Part shown: in pieces, positions 18,101 to 26,286 of the stretch
How positions within the stretch are numbered: the first letter of the stretch is position 1
Layout: each line of letters opens with the position of its first letter
Source: Victivallis sp. Marseille-Q1083
GTDB lineage: Bacteria > Verrucomicrobiota > Lentisphaeria > Victivallales > Victivallaceae
Direction of reading: 5' to 3'
Assembly (NCBI RefSeq): GCF_903645315.1
Contig: NZ_CAHJXL010000002.1
Span: 546,934-610,933 of the forward strand
DNA: 64,000 nt
Program-made: the position numbers and the translations under genes
The notes under the pieces: generated by a model
Databases searched by the model: none
What the model saw: only the letters and a program-made list of their open reading frames with translations
Told to the model about the DNA's origin: nothing

Positions 18101-20429
18101 CATCATTCCGATAGACAGCAAGGCAAATGCCGTCACGGGCGTGAGGATGCATTACTCGGTAATCATTGAGGATTCTCAAGAGCAGTTTTGACTCTCGTGT
18201 TTCCTTGAAAATCTCTGTATCGCTGATATCATCCTCATCTATGTGATCATAGCGAGTTATCAGGCGAGTTGCAATTGAAGATGTTGGATCGGTATGCTTA
18301 TTCAAGATACGATGAAGTAAATTTTTGCCTCTGACATCTATACTTAACACACCATTGGCATCGGTTAACAAGCCCCCAAGCGGCATTTGAATTTCTGCCA
18401 TATCAACATAGTACTGCCACCGGTTTTCTTTGAAACTGGGTTTATCACTTGCCAATGCTTCATTAACCAGAGTGGAAAATGCACGCGTCAGGAATACGCA
18501 CTGAGCATGAACCATCTCTATTAAACTGGGATGCAAAATGGTGATGACGGCATCTTTCTCGTATGGCCGAACTCCCCAAATATCAATATCTTGATTGCGG
18601 TGATCACCGATGACCAAAAATGCTCGGAATAACATCGCCGCCAATTTTGTGGAATTCTGATATTTTTCTTCTTTGACAAAGTGTTCTGCTGCCTGATGAT
18701 AAGAGTCTATAAGAGCCGATGCTTTTTCTCTCAAAGCAGAGTAAAAACCGTTATTTTTTGCATTTGAGATGAACTGCTTATAGTCAAAAGCAATTTTTTC
18801 CAGATCTATTTTTAATTCATCCGGATGTTGAGTGCGCCATGTCTCTGTAAACAGGTTCTCCATGAAAGGCGTTGCTCCAGGATGGGAATCACTGTCATTG
18901 ATACAATGTAGCAATATCCGGCAAATTTCATCCTCATCTTTAGCGGCCATCAATTCCTGATAGTAGTTCAGATGAAAGACCGGAATGGGATAAAGCCAGT
19001 CGGCATTGTGCTCTGCAATATTTTTGTGTGCAAGAGTTATCAGATCGGATGCCAAGCGGTAGGGGTGAATTTCTGGCAGGCAAAGAGCAAAATTGAAATC
19101 TTCATCCATGTCTTCAGATGAGAGTTGTTCCAATGTAACTTGAAATTCAAAATAAGGCTCACCGGTCTTTGATGACTCATAAGCGATAGTATCGTTCAGC
19201 AGTTCACAGGATATCTCTGTGGTGTCGCCATCTTTATTCTGGAAAATTTGGATATATTTTTCCAAAAATGCGTCCAACCCACCAAGCATTTGAGTAAGTA
19301 ATTGCTGTGCTTTCTCACTTTGATTCATGTCATCTGCGCAACAATCATGGCGGAATTTTTTACCGGTCAGAACAACCTTGGTGATATTATGAGTTTTTGC
19401 TTTTCCAAGAGCAATATAAATAGCGTGCAAAAACACCTCAAGAGGAGAACCGTAAAGTTTTTTTACAGTTTGTTTATCCGTTTTTTCCTTTTTAGGCTTA
19501 TATTTCAGAATATCTTCCCAGATAAAAACAAAATCGCATTTGTTCAGAAGCTGCTTGGATCCTGCATCGTTTTCCGCGATGTAAAGTTTCAAAGCATCGA
19601 AGAATTCTTCTTCAGACTCAAAGGATGCGATCTGTTCCGGCTGAATATCTTTTTGTGCTTCTGAAATAAATTTATCAATACGTTTCAATGCATCTTCGCG
19701 CTTGGAAGGCTCAAGGAAGCTGTTGTAACTGAAAAAGTCCTTTGCACTGCTGGAATAATATCTAAAAGATTCTTTGCGTTTGCTTTGATACACACAGTTG
19801 CTGAGATTAGGAAGCCCGAATGAGTCTAATTGCGCGAGCAGCTCGCGGATAGCCTCCTTGGCAGAAGTTCCATCTATTTCCGCATTCTCCAGAAATGCGG
19901 AGATTTTTAATATGTCATAACGTGCTGACAGTTCTTTAAGAATATTATCTGCTTGTTCAAGTTCAGCTTCGCCGAATTGTATATTGTGTTCATTAAAAAA
20001 ATCATCCAACCATCCGGCAAAACTTTGTTTCAGCTGGGCATTCCACAGATTGTAAAAATCGCACTGGTGGAAGTCTGATAAACTGCCTTTATCTGTTACT
20101 TTTGCAGAACCTACCAGGATTAGCAGAGAATTTTTATCACTGGTATTGATTGCGTTGCGTAATCCAGTCAAACTTCCGGACACCCAATAACCGTTAACCT
20201 TTACATCAGCTTGCTCTTGGGCAGTCCACTCTTCGGCAAGTTCATGAGCTACCTTGAAGTCCAAATGGATGTCATTTCCGGAACAATATTTGTCCAGACG
20301 ATTTGCCAATTCCAGTGTTTCTTTGGCAGGCAAGCTGGGAATCATCATCTGAAAACGGTTGCCTGTGCCAGGAATAGCTTTCAGCTGTCCATCAATATAA
20401 TTAACAACGCTTTTAATATAGTATTTCAT
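15156..20429 (-). CDS. 1757-aa HerA/FtsK-type ATPase (SspH/DptH-like)
   Basis: This is a very large protein. About 1,320 residues of mixed alpha/beta sequence without recognised motifs come first. An acidic, proline-rich linker follows (about residues 1340-1400; EPEEEEE). Then comes a HerA/FtsK-like P-loop ATPase: Walker A GSSGMGKT near residue 1410, Walker B VIVLDEVQNLD near 1630, and a following AATQTLSNLD sensor-like segment. Size, architecture and position after two smaller genes fit DptH/SspH of phosphorothioation-dependent restriction modules (DndFGH, SspFGH). Its ATG overlaps the previous stop (TAATG) and its stop overlaps the next start in the same way, so it is embedded in a coupled operon. 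Predicted role: DNA translocase or nuclease-associated effector. The frame is intact. Confidence 0.65.
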   Translation of the reverse strand: MKYYIKSVVNYIDGQLKAIPGTGNRFQMMIPSLPAKETLELANRLDKYCSGNDIHLDFKVAHELAEEWTAQEQADVKVNGYWVSGSLTGLRNAINTSDKNSLLILVGSAKVTDKGSLSDFHQCDFYNLWNAQLKQSFAGWLDDFFNEHNIQFGEAELEQADNILKELSARYDILKISAFLENAEIDGTSAKEAIRELLAQLDSFGLPNLSNCVYQSKRKESFRYYSSSAKDFFSYNSFLEPSKREDALKRIDKFISEAQKDIQPEQIASFESEEEFFDALKLYIAENDAGSKQLLNKCDFVFIWEDILKYKPKKEKTDKQTVKKLYGSPLEVFLHAIYIALGKAKTHNITKVVLTGKKFRHDCCADDMNQSEKAQQLLTQMLGGLDAFLEKYIQIFQNKDGDTTEISCELLNDTIAYESSKTGEPYFEFQVTLEQLSSEDMDEDFNFALCLPEIHPYRLASDLITLAHKNIAEHNADWLYPIPVFHLNYYQELMAAKDEDEICRILLHCINDSDSHPGATPFMENLFTETWRTQHPDELKIDLEKIAFDYKQFISNAKNNGFYSALREKASALIDSYHQAAEHFVKEEKYQNSTKLAAMLFRAFLVIGDHRNQDIDIWGVRPYEKDAVITILHPSLIEMVHAQCVFLTRAFSTLVNEALASDKPSFKENRWQYYVDMAEIQMPLGGLLTDANGVLSIDVRGKNLLHRILNKHTDPTSSIATRLITRYDHIDEDDISDTEIFKETRESKLLLRILNDYRVMHPHARDGICLAVYRNDDIQPVLSALNSYLKKWINPDQMKNGQKYAVSLVLFSDFADDTGIANYLEEWQERWEAAENEDKLKYYSYCSLSVAHRIVSTTNNRAQFEKILREDFDCDIFVFYNFIAAGQDENKFKPVAAYDNTRDVLKFPILEKSFCSQATPDEKLTRTQIISNRQFRINADHTEIMARLKNQYTKTDQYHVILGTGNFAEWQRIIDAAHEAAEWIVCIDANIDDKLLKEISPTYKDQGKERELIGFGSGVGVHGESNYTISTQQFSFADLKINLRNNFKNTFSYGSKAEDIVIVEQLVGEAQKLSGLSMIRALGPSYYRCDLLAYSLIYKLLPLTSGEHLCNQIFSIDAYRHWFDLSSPDDKTHPDLLWMRADITPSGKFAFKMTMIECKMVKENSAVLDKAKEQIQNGLDVLIKAFRPRVNGQEVPDGRYWYLQLHRLIACSAKNVQNEEIFLAAMERLSAGDFEISWTAGVFAFWTDSKQPGMDEIECWDIESNNENYEVQVYSIGYQFIKNICNGMESPIRDWDGKMVTLKPSSSTATDIEERPQDEIEPEEEEEVIVAPPVIEPVIPEDEPPVSSGNDSIDDSASTADGNDEDGKTIEQPPAVPGPQHEIPQRIFLGKENGRDFYWEFGHPKLNNRHLLIFGSSGMGKTYAIQTILCEFGRQKQNSLIVDYTNGFLPNQLESATSNALRPGQRFVKANKLPLDPFLKQKQDVGGGYFIENNSMDVAKRVTSIFNSVYNMGDQQASILIDAIYDGVESGQMNLERLMPIWESYLDDGVHKKGTVQTVISKLKPFVSEHPFTNEQNSSWQGIFDDKQHLCHVFQLAGVDKETSRILIEFILWDLYAYACNSSTEKTPKVIVLDEVQNLDQKLEAPLGKILTEGRKFGLCLIAATQTLSNLDKDQQARLFQAGHKLFFGPNAPEANQYAELVMQVANSGTKEQWKAKLMSLQKGECLSIGPVLNEKTGEMRVEVHKIKISSLAERGF

Positions 20430-22060
20430 TATTTACCACCCCTACAGAAAGGATTTTTTACCAAGGAACATGAGTCAGACAATGTGATCAGCATTCCAGA
20501 AGCCTCCAACATTCGTTCCAAGAATTGCGAATCGACAGCATTGAAATCGAGTTGCTCCTTTCGATTTTGCCAATCAGGAGATTCTGCCAATGCGCTTTCG
20601 TCAAATACAAATCCAAAGTGGTTCGCAATATTCTGCTTGAAACGTTCCAATGTCATCCGTTGTGTAGGCACGAGGGAAAGGACGAAAAATCGCAACAACT
20701 TGTCGGTCAGAACAAAACGAGCCTTGCCGCCACGCCGGGGAACGATTAAACCAATACTCTTTCCCACACGGCTGTACAGCTTATGACCGTATGTTTTATC
20801 TGCTTCTTTATAAACTCTTTCTTGTTTACCATCAAGCGTCGAAATGTTTTCTTTTATTTGCGGAATGCGTATCGCTTTGTATATACTAAGACAGATGTCA
20901 GAGAGTGTATTCTGAGAAATTTCACGACGTTTTCTGCAGCTTTCATCTATTTCAGAGAAAAACAGACGGAAATTTAATCCATCACCACAGGAAACTCCAT
21001 CACGATATCGATAGCTTTGTGCGGCTAGAGAACGCATCAACTGCATGGCACAGACCATTTGCAAAAGATCAACTGTTTCCATAAGATCTGTTTGTGCTTG
21101 CAATATCCGCAAAAGTTCAATAGCGAAAAGATATCCTTCATGCCATCCTTCTTCTGGACACCAACCACATGTAATCTGACGTTGCCTATCGTGAATTGAA
21201 TCTGTCGCATTAGCTGTACTTTGATCAGCCTGACGATCAATAAAATCAGCCAGTTCGTTTAATTCTTTTGGAGTTTTCTCAAAAAATTTATATAATGCTC
21301 CTTGCAGTTTATCGTAAAGCATTTTGGGAGCTTGTTCGTGGGGCAACAAAAATTCCCATCGTCCTGTATCCTTAAGCCAAGTTGTTATTTTAACAGGCTC
21401 TTGATGAAATGCATTATTCAGTTGAAGAAAAAGTAATTCTCCGCCACGAGCCAGAAACCGATGTTGATTTTGTGTAAACAAACTATTAAAATTATCCAAA
21501 ACATCTTGCCAACAAAGCAGTTTTTCTGATTTTCTCGCTACAGTTTCATTCCAAATCAATTCTCCGCTAAGAACACCCTCACAGAATGGCAGAAAATTTT
21601 GAGCGCACCAAGTACGTTGAGCACCATTTCCCCAAAAGCCAAGGAATAAATTATTTAGCAAGATAAGAGCTTCATCTTTTTGCCCATCATCAGCATAAAT
21701 TTTTTCCTTCATTTTTTTCCATAATTCTTGACAATGTTGCCGATGGGTTGCATGACGAGTCTCAAGACGAGATGCTCCAAGGAATGTGAAAAGTTTTAAA
21801 TTTAATCTTGCCTTAGGAGAATATGAAAGCTCTTCATAAGCCCATTCTTGCAATTTTTCCCATGCTGGAAAATATCCCGAAAAATTGTCTCCAGCTATCG
21901 CTTTTTGAGAAGAAAGTAACAATAAAAATTCGGATAGTAACTCGACAGGATGTTGTTCGCTAGAAAAACGTCGTCCGAATAACTGGATCGCGGGATTTCC
22001 ATCTTCTTTTTGTTCTGTATTGCAAATCCCTCTTGGAAAATCAGGAATATAATTAGTCAT
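20429..22060 (-). CDS. unknown 543-aa protein in SspG/DptG position
   Basis: I chose the ATG at 22060 because GGAGG lies six bases upstream and it overlaps the preceding stop by eight bases; the longer frame has no ribosome site. The protein begins MTNYIPDFPRG and is largely alpha-helical. I see no P-loop, nuclease or zinc motif. A positively charged segment (GKSIGLIVPRRGGKARFVL) lies near the C-terminus. Its place between a P-loop protein and a HerA-like ATPase matches DptG/SspG, whose function is also unclear. The assignment rests on synteny alone. Confidence 0.5.
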   Translation of the reverse strand: MTNYIPDFPRGICNTEQKEDGNPAIQLFGRRFSSEQHPVELLSEFLLLLSSQKAIAGDNFSGYFPAWEKLQEWAYEELSYSPKARLNLKLFTFLGASRLETRHATHRQHCQELWKKMKEKIYADDGQKDEALILLNNLFLGFWGNGAQRTWCAQNFLPFCEGVLSGELIWNETVARKSEKLLCWQDVLDNFNSLFTQNQHRFLARGGELLFLQLNNAFHQEPVKITTWLKDTGRWEFLLPHEQAPKMLYDKLQGALYKFFEKTPKELNELADFIDRQADQSTANATDSIHDRQRQITCGWCPEEGWHEGYLFAIELLRILQAQTDLMETVDLLQMVCAMQLMRSLAAQSYRYRDGVSCGDGLNFRLFFSEIDESCRKRREISQNTLSDICLSIYKAIRIPQIKENISTLDGKQERVYKEADKTYGHKLYSRVGKSIGLIVPRRGGKARFVLTDKLLRFFVLSLVPTQRMTLERFKQNIANHFGFVFDESALAESPDWQNRKEQLDFNAVDSQFLERMLEASGMLITLSDSCSLVKNPFCRGGK

Positions 22061-24323
22061 TTGAGACCTCCAACTTATCACCTTCCATACGCAAGCGCTG
22101 TTGACATAATTCATAAGTGTTATTTTGTTTTAGTAAAACAAGGCCATCATCATTTGGCAAAGCACAGCGTTTGAGCACATCCGTTTTGAATTTTTCCAAT
22201 CGATCAATATAGGAGCTTTGTAGGACCGAGCTAATTCCACCATTTTTACGATGTGCAATATAGTCAAGGAATGGCAATGTTAATTCCAAATCGATGCCTT
22301 TGCAGATAGCTTTACCCTGCAGAATAACAACATTGCTCTCAAATTTAATGCTGAAGTTTTCAGTGAAATTAATCTTCCCTAACACAACCTGTGCACTTTG
22401 GCGGATGTTGTGTTGTCTGCGCGCAAGAGTGATATACAGTGATTTCCCATTGGATTTACTGCCGTCAGGAATACGGACTCCACAAAAGTGCTCTTGCAAA
22501 ACCTGAAACAGTTGATTAAGCAATTTAGTTCGCTTTTCAAAAGCCAACTCTCCTTGTTGGTGCCAGTTATTATACTGTAACAGCATTTCCGAATTTAAAA
22601 AGGCTCCCAGAAATTTCTCAAAATTTGCTCGTGTTGATTCCGAAGGCGTATGAAGGAAGTAAAACATTCTACGAATTTGCCGCCTTGCCATTGCTCCGTC
22701 CGAATTATTGGATTCTGGATCAATTTCAATATTGGCTTCTCTACTCACTTTATTATAATATTTTTCCAACTCCGGAATATTCAGAGTAATAGATCCCTTT
22801 TGTCCCTCTAGCCAGAAGTAACGTTCAACACTGGAGGCAAAACGGGACTCGAAATTTTGTGCTTTTATAACCTTAACTGATTTTAACTGTTCTGCACGAT
22901 AATCTGCTGCATTTGCATTGTCTCCGAAAAAGTGGTTAAAGAAGAAATAATCCCCTGCGTTGTCGTGAAATCTTGCACCAGCAACAGCTTGTTCCATAAT
23001 TTGTGAACAATTATAGCCAGAACAGAGCATGTATGAAAAATGAGCACTAATCTGCCGCATTGTAAGTCGACTTCCGTACGCAGAAATACGTTCTAGTAAC
23101 AAGCCGAGTCTTTCCAAGATAACGGAATCATACTGTTGTATCAACGACACATTGCGCAAAATAGGACAACCTTTAGCAAACGAACATTGCTGACATTTTT
23201 CCCAGCCGGGGGCATGAATCATCTTTTGCCACAGTTTTTTTGCAATATCAATATTGTTTCGTAAAGCAAGGTTATAGACGGAAAAAATAATGTTTTCGAT
23301 TACCAAGTTCTTTCCTCGAGAGGAATCCATTGCCTCTAACACACGGTCTTCCCATAACATTTTTTGATTGCTGTCACAATTATTCAAAATCAGAGAAAGC
23401 AGACTGCCTGTGTTTGATACCAGCACAAAACGGCGTTGATTGCTTTTTATTTCTTTCCAAAGTTGCATCTGTTCTTCCCGACTCCATTCGCTAAGGTCTT
23501 TTACAATGGTAATCGGAATTCCACCGTAGTTCAACTCCTCTTTTGCCTGCAATCCGGCATCAAGGGACAAATCTGCAGGCAATTGCTTAATCCGCTTATA
23601 CACCTCCAAGGCAATTGTTGATTTACCATCTCCTGCATGGCCGGTAAGAATAATATGTTTGTTGAGACCTTGTGTTGTCAAAATTGAGTATATTTCATCG
23701 ACAAGAGGATGCGATATATGAATTTGACAAAATTGGGCTTCTTGAGCTTGCTTTTCTGCTAAAGCTCCGTCGCTGTTGCCATCAAGCGAATTAAGGGAGT
23801 TTATATATGAAACAAAAGAATTTCCTGTAAGCATTTTTTCAATCTTTACAATAGCCATCCCCTCTGCTGTAGACGTAACTTTTTCTACTGATGAACTCAA
23901 ATGTTTAACCAAGAAGGATTTCAATATATTTCTGCGCTCTGCAGTTGTTAACAATTGAAACATTTCATCTGATAATACTGCATTTTTTACAATTTCCTTT
24001 AATTGTCCCGGTCCACCAACTGTATGAGTGCTTTCAAGGACGAGTTCCATTCCATCTTGAGGTACTAATGACCAGAAAGATTGACTTCGTAAATGGAAAA
24101 ATGGAGCGTAAGAACGATCCCGATCGTTGGCAGATGCAAATTGCCTAAACCTATTTGTAAAAGCTGTTTTCAGAATATCATTGTAAAATATTTGCGCTGA
24201 CTGAAAAATTCCTTGTTCAAAAAGGTCAACGACTGCGAGTAATAACAAAGCTTTGTGAGGACGAAAATTCCCCGCATTTGTTCCCATTTTTTCGATTTCA
24301 ATGAACAGTTCTGAAGATGGCAT
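22053..24323 (-). CDS. P-loop ATPase with sulfur-binding-like N-terminal domain (SspF/DptF-like)
   Basis: A 756-aa protein starting eight bases after the cysteine desulfurase stop. Residues 15-90 carry RPHKALLLLAVVDL and later PFFHLRSQSFWSLVP. That pattern (PHK.LLL... then HL...W.L) recalls the sulfur-binding/HNH-associated domain of ScoMcrA-type phosphorothioate-dependent nucleases. Walker A is GHAGDGKST (228-236). A cysteine cluster, KCQQCSFAKGCP, near residue 375 may bind zinc. DptF/SspF proteins are P-loop ATPases with comparable cysteines. The fusion would let the restriction module read phosphorothioate marks directly. Family assignment is by pattern; the sulfur-binding role is inference. 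Confidence 0.6.
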   Translation of the reverse strand: MPSSELFIEIEKMGTNAGNFRPHKALLLLAVVDLFEQGIFQSAQIFYNDILKTAFTNRFRQFASANDRDRSYAPFFHLRSQSFWSLVPQDGMELVLESTHTVGGPGQLKEIVKNAVLSDEMFQLLTTAERRNILKSFLVKHLSSSVEKVTSTAEGMAIVKIEKMLTGNSFVSYINSLNSLDGNSDGALAEKQAQEAQFCQIHISHPLVDEIYSILTTQGLNKHIILTGHAGDGKSTIALEVYKRIKQLPADLSLDAGLQAKEELNYGGIPITIVKDLSEWSREEQMQLWKEIKSNQRRFVLVSNTGSLLSLILNNCDSNQKMLWEDRVLEAMDSSRGKNLVIENIIFSVYNLALRNNIDIAKKLWQKMIHAPGWEKCQQCSFAKGCPILRNVSLIQQYDSVILERLGLLLERISAYGSRLTMRQISAHFSYMLCSGYNCSQIMEQAVAGARFHDNAGDYFFFNHFFGDNANAADYRAEQLKSVKVIKAQNFESRFASSVERYFWLEGQKGSITLNIPELEKYYNKVSREANIEIDPESNNSDGAMARRQIRRMFYFLHTPSESTRANFEKFLGAFLNSEMLLQYNNWHQQGELAFEKRTKLLNQLFQVLQEHFCGVRIPDGSKSNGKSLYITLARRQHNIRQSAQVVLGKINFTENFSIKFESNVVILQGKAICKGIDLELTLPFLDYIAHRKNGGISSVLQSSYIDRLEKFKTDVLKRCALPNDDGLVLLKQNNTYELCQQRLRMEGDKLEVSND

Positions 24324-24331
24324 AATATTCC

Positions 24332-25480
24332 TTATAATGACGGGAGGGTTTTCAAGGTTGTAATTAGTTCTGAAACAAAACTTCTAATATCTTTTTTAGT
24401 AGTAAAAATACTTGTCGATATTCTTACTGAACGTTTGGAAACTTCTTCTAGGCATCCCATTGATTGTAGAACATACGAAGCTCCAATAGCTCCGCTATTA
24501 CATGCGGAACCACTACTTATGCAAAATAAAGGCATATTGGCAATTAAAATATCTGCTGGGAGCCCTGGAATTGCAACATTAGTTGTATTGGGTAGCCGGT
24601 TCGCACTTTTTCCATGGATAATGCATCCTGGTATGTTGATAAGCAACTCCTTTTCCAGTAATTTTTGCAACTTTGAAAAATGATCTATTCGTTGAGATAA
24701 GTTTGAAACAACCTCTTCTACAGCGGTAGCAAGTCCAACAATTCCAGGCAAATTATGAGTTCCGGGATGCACATCATGTTCCTGGCCTCCTCCGACAAAG
24801 GGCAGTGTGTAGGGCCATGATTTAAATCCCCCACGTAAATACAAGATTCCTGTTCCTTGAGGTCCGTGAATTTTATGCCCGCTGAAAGTAGTAATGTCAA
24901 AATCTTGTTTACTCATTTCAAGATTGTCTTTGCCCAATCCTTGCACAGCATCACAATGAAAAATAGCCCCTGCATTATGAGCCATTTCACATAATTGAGA
25001 AACTGGTTGAATAACCCCTGTCTCATTATTGGCGTATTGGCAAGATACAAGGACTGTATTATTTGATATAAGCTCTGAGGCTTGCTTTAGGTCAACAACA
25101 CCGTCTTGTGTTACAGGCATTTCAACAACTTCAAACCCCAATGCCTCCAGCGCTCTGGCACTCAATAAGACAGATTTGTGTTCAATAGAACTGATTACAA
25201 TACGCCGCTTGCCTGGATTGCTTTTTAATAAACTTAAGAAAATCCAGTTATTTCCTTCTGTTGCACCGGAATTAAAAAATATCTCGGACTTACGACAAGC
25301 AAGAGCGGCAGCGACTCGTTCCCGGGATTCTTCAAGCAAACGATAAGCTTGTCTTCCTATAAAGTGCTGACTTGATGCATTTCCCCATTGTTCTTTCATG
25401 CACACGCGAACAGCTTCTTGTACTTTATAAGAACAAGAGGTTGTTGCATTATTGTCCAAGTATATTATTTTATCTCTCAT
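24332..25480 (-). CDS. cysteine desulfurase (IscS/DndA/SspA-like)
   Basis: A 382-aa class V aminotransferase-fold PLP enzyme that takes sulfur from cysteine. Seen: YLDNNATT at the start, SGATEGNN, EHKSVL, HCDAVQGLGK, the PLP lysine in SGHKIHGPQG (about residue 203), and the catalytic-loop cysteine in SSGSACNSG (about 327). The start at 25480 forms an ATGA overlap with the PAPS-reductase-like stop; a GTG nine bases earlier is less likely. Placement inside a DNA-sulfur-type operon suggests it supplies sulfur for phosphorothioation, like DndA or SspA, rather than housekeeping Fe-S assembly. The frame is intact. Confidence 0.88.
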   Translation of the reverse strand: MRDKIIYLDNNATTSCSYKVQEAVRVCMKEQWGNASSQHFIGRQAYRLLEESRERVAAALACRKSEIFFNSGATEGNNWIFLSLLKSNPGKRRIVISSIEHKSVLLSARALEALGFEVVEMPVTQDGVVDLKQASELISNNTVLVSCQYANNETGVIQPVSQLCEMAHNAGAIFHCDAVQGLGKDNLEMSKQDFDITTFSGHKIHGPQGTGILYLRGGFKSWPYTLPFVGGGQEHDVHPGTHNLPGIVGLATAVEEVVSNLSQRIDHFSKLQKLLEKELLINIPGCIIHGKSANRLPNTTNVAIPGLPADILIANMPLFCISSGSACNSGAIGASYVLQSMGCLEEVSKRSVRISTSIFTTKKDIRSFVSELITTLKTLPSL

Positions 25481-26286
25481 AAGTGACACATCAAACAGGG
25501 CGTTTCCCCGTCATCCTCTGTTTCAAACACATCTTTTAATTTTAAATGAGCTTGATTTTTCTTTGCATAAAGTTGTTGTTTTGCGTGTTGTTCCTTTATG
25601 GCAGCAACTCTTTCTGGACGCGCTAACTCCGCAAGGCTTTCGTTTTGTATCCAGGTAAATCTTTCTCCTGTAATAGGATCAATCTTTTCATAATCCATCG
25701 CCTGCTTGAAGAGATCTGGATGACGCTCCAATAAACCAACCCACTCAATTCGTTGCTGAAAAAAGCAAAAGAAACATCCCGAACGAGAGCGCCACTCATA
25801 GTAGGCGGGAACACCCAGTCCAGCCTCTTCTAAAATACGAAAAACATCGGCTTTTCTAATGTTTCCTTCAACGAACGGGAATACAGTTTTTATATTAGGT
25901 TTAGTTGAAATATAACCCGTTCTGTGTGGTTCATCAGCTCGAATTCCAACGTAACTTATAACCGCATCCGTTCCAATGTATTCTTCATAAGGAACAAGTT
26001 TCAAACATTCAGTACACCAACGAGACTGAACAGACGGCAAGTAGCCTCGCTTTAATTTTAGTATTTCATCAAAACCATAGCCTGATTTATACTTTAATGT
26101 ATGAATTGGCTTTCCCAAATATTGACTTAAGCGTTGCATGTATTCATATGTTTCGTCCAATTCTTTTTCAGTATCACAAAAAACATATTCCATTTCCGGT
26201 ACTTTATCTTTCATGTACACGGCCAACGCTGATGAATCCTTTCCTCCGGAAAGCGCTAATATATGCCTGACTTTCTTTTCGCTCAT
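25477..26286 (-). CDS. PAPS-reductase-like PP-loop protein (SspD/DndC-like)
   Basis: A 269-aa protein of the adenine-nucleotide alpha-hydrolase fold. The PP-loop LALSGGKDSSAL is at residues 11-21. Two CxxC pairs, WCTEC (C91, C94) and GCFFCF (C171, C174), could hold the 4Fe-4S cluster known in DndC; a third pair, CLMC, is at the end. DndC/SspD uses ATP to activate the DNA backbone for sulfur transfer. ATGA overlaps couple it to the ATPase before it and the desulfurase after it, which argues for DNA sulfur chemistry over assimilatory sulfate reduction. Intact. Confidence 0.85.
   Translation of the reverse strand: MSEKKVRHILALSGGKDSSALAVYMKDKVPEMEYVFCDTEKELDETYEYMQRLSQYLGKPIHTLKYKSGYGFDEILKLKRGYLPSVQSRWCTECLKLVPYEEYIGTDAVISYVGIRADEPHRTGYISTKPNIKTVFPFVEGNIRKADVFRILEEAGLGVPAYYEWRSRSGCFFCFFQQRIEWVGLLERHPDLFKQAMDYEKIDPITGERFTWIQNESLAELARPERVAAIKEQHAKQQLYAKKNQAHLKLKDVFETEDDGETPCLMCHL

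Noticed and set aside
24332-26286. Housekeeping sulfate assimilation / Fe-S assembly pair
   Set aside because: They overlap each other and the large ATPase in a defence-type operon bounded by inverted repeats. The CxxC pairs fit DndC/SspD better than CysH.
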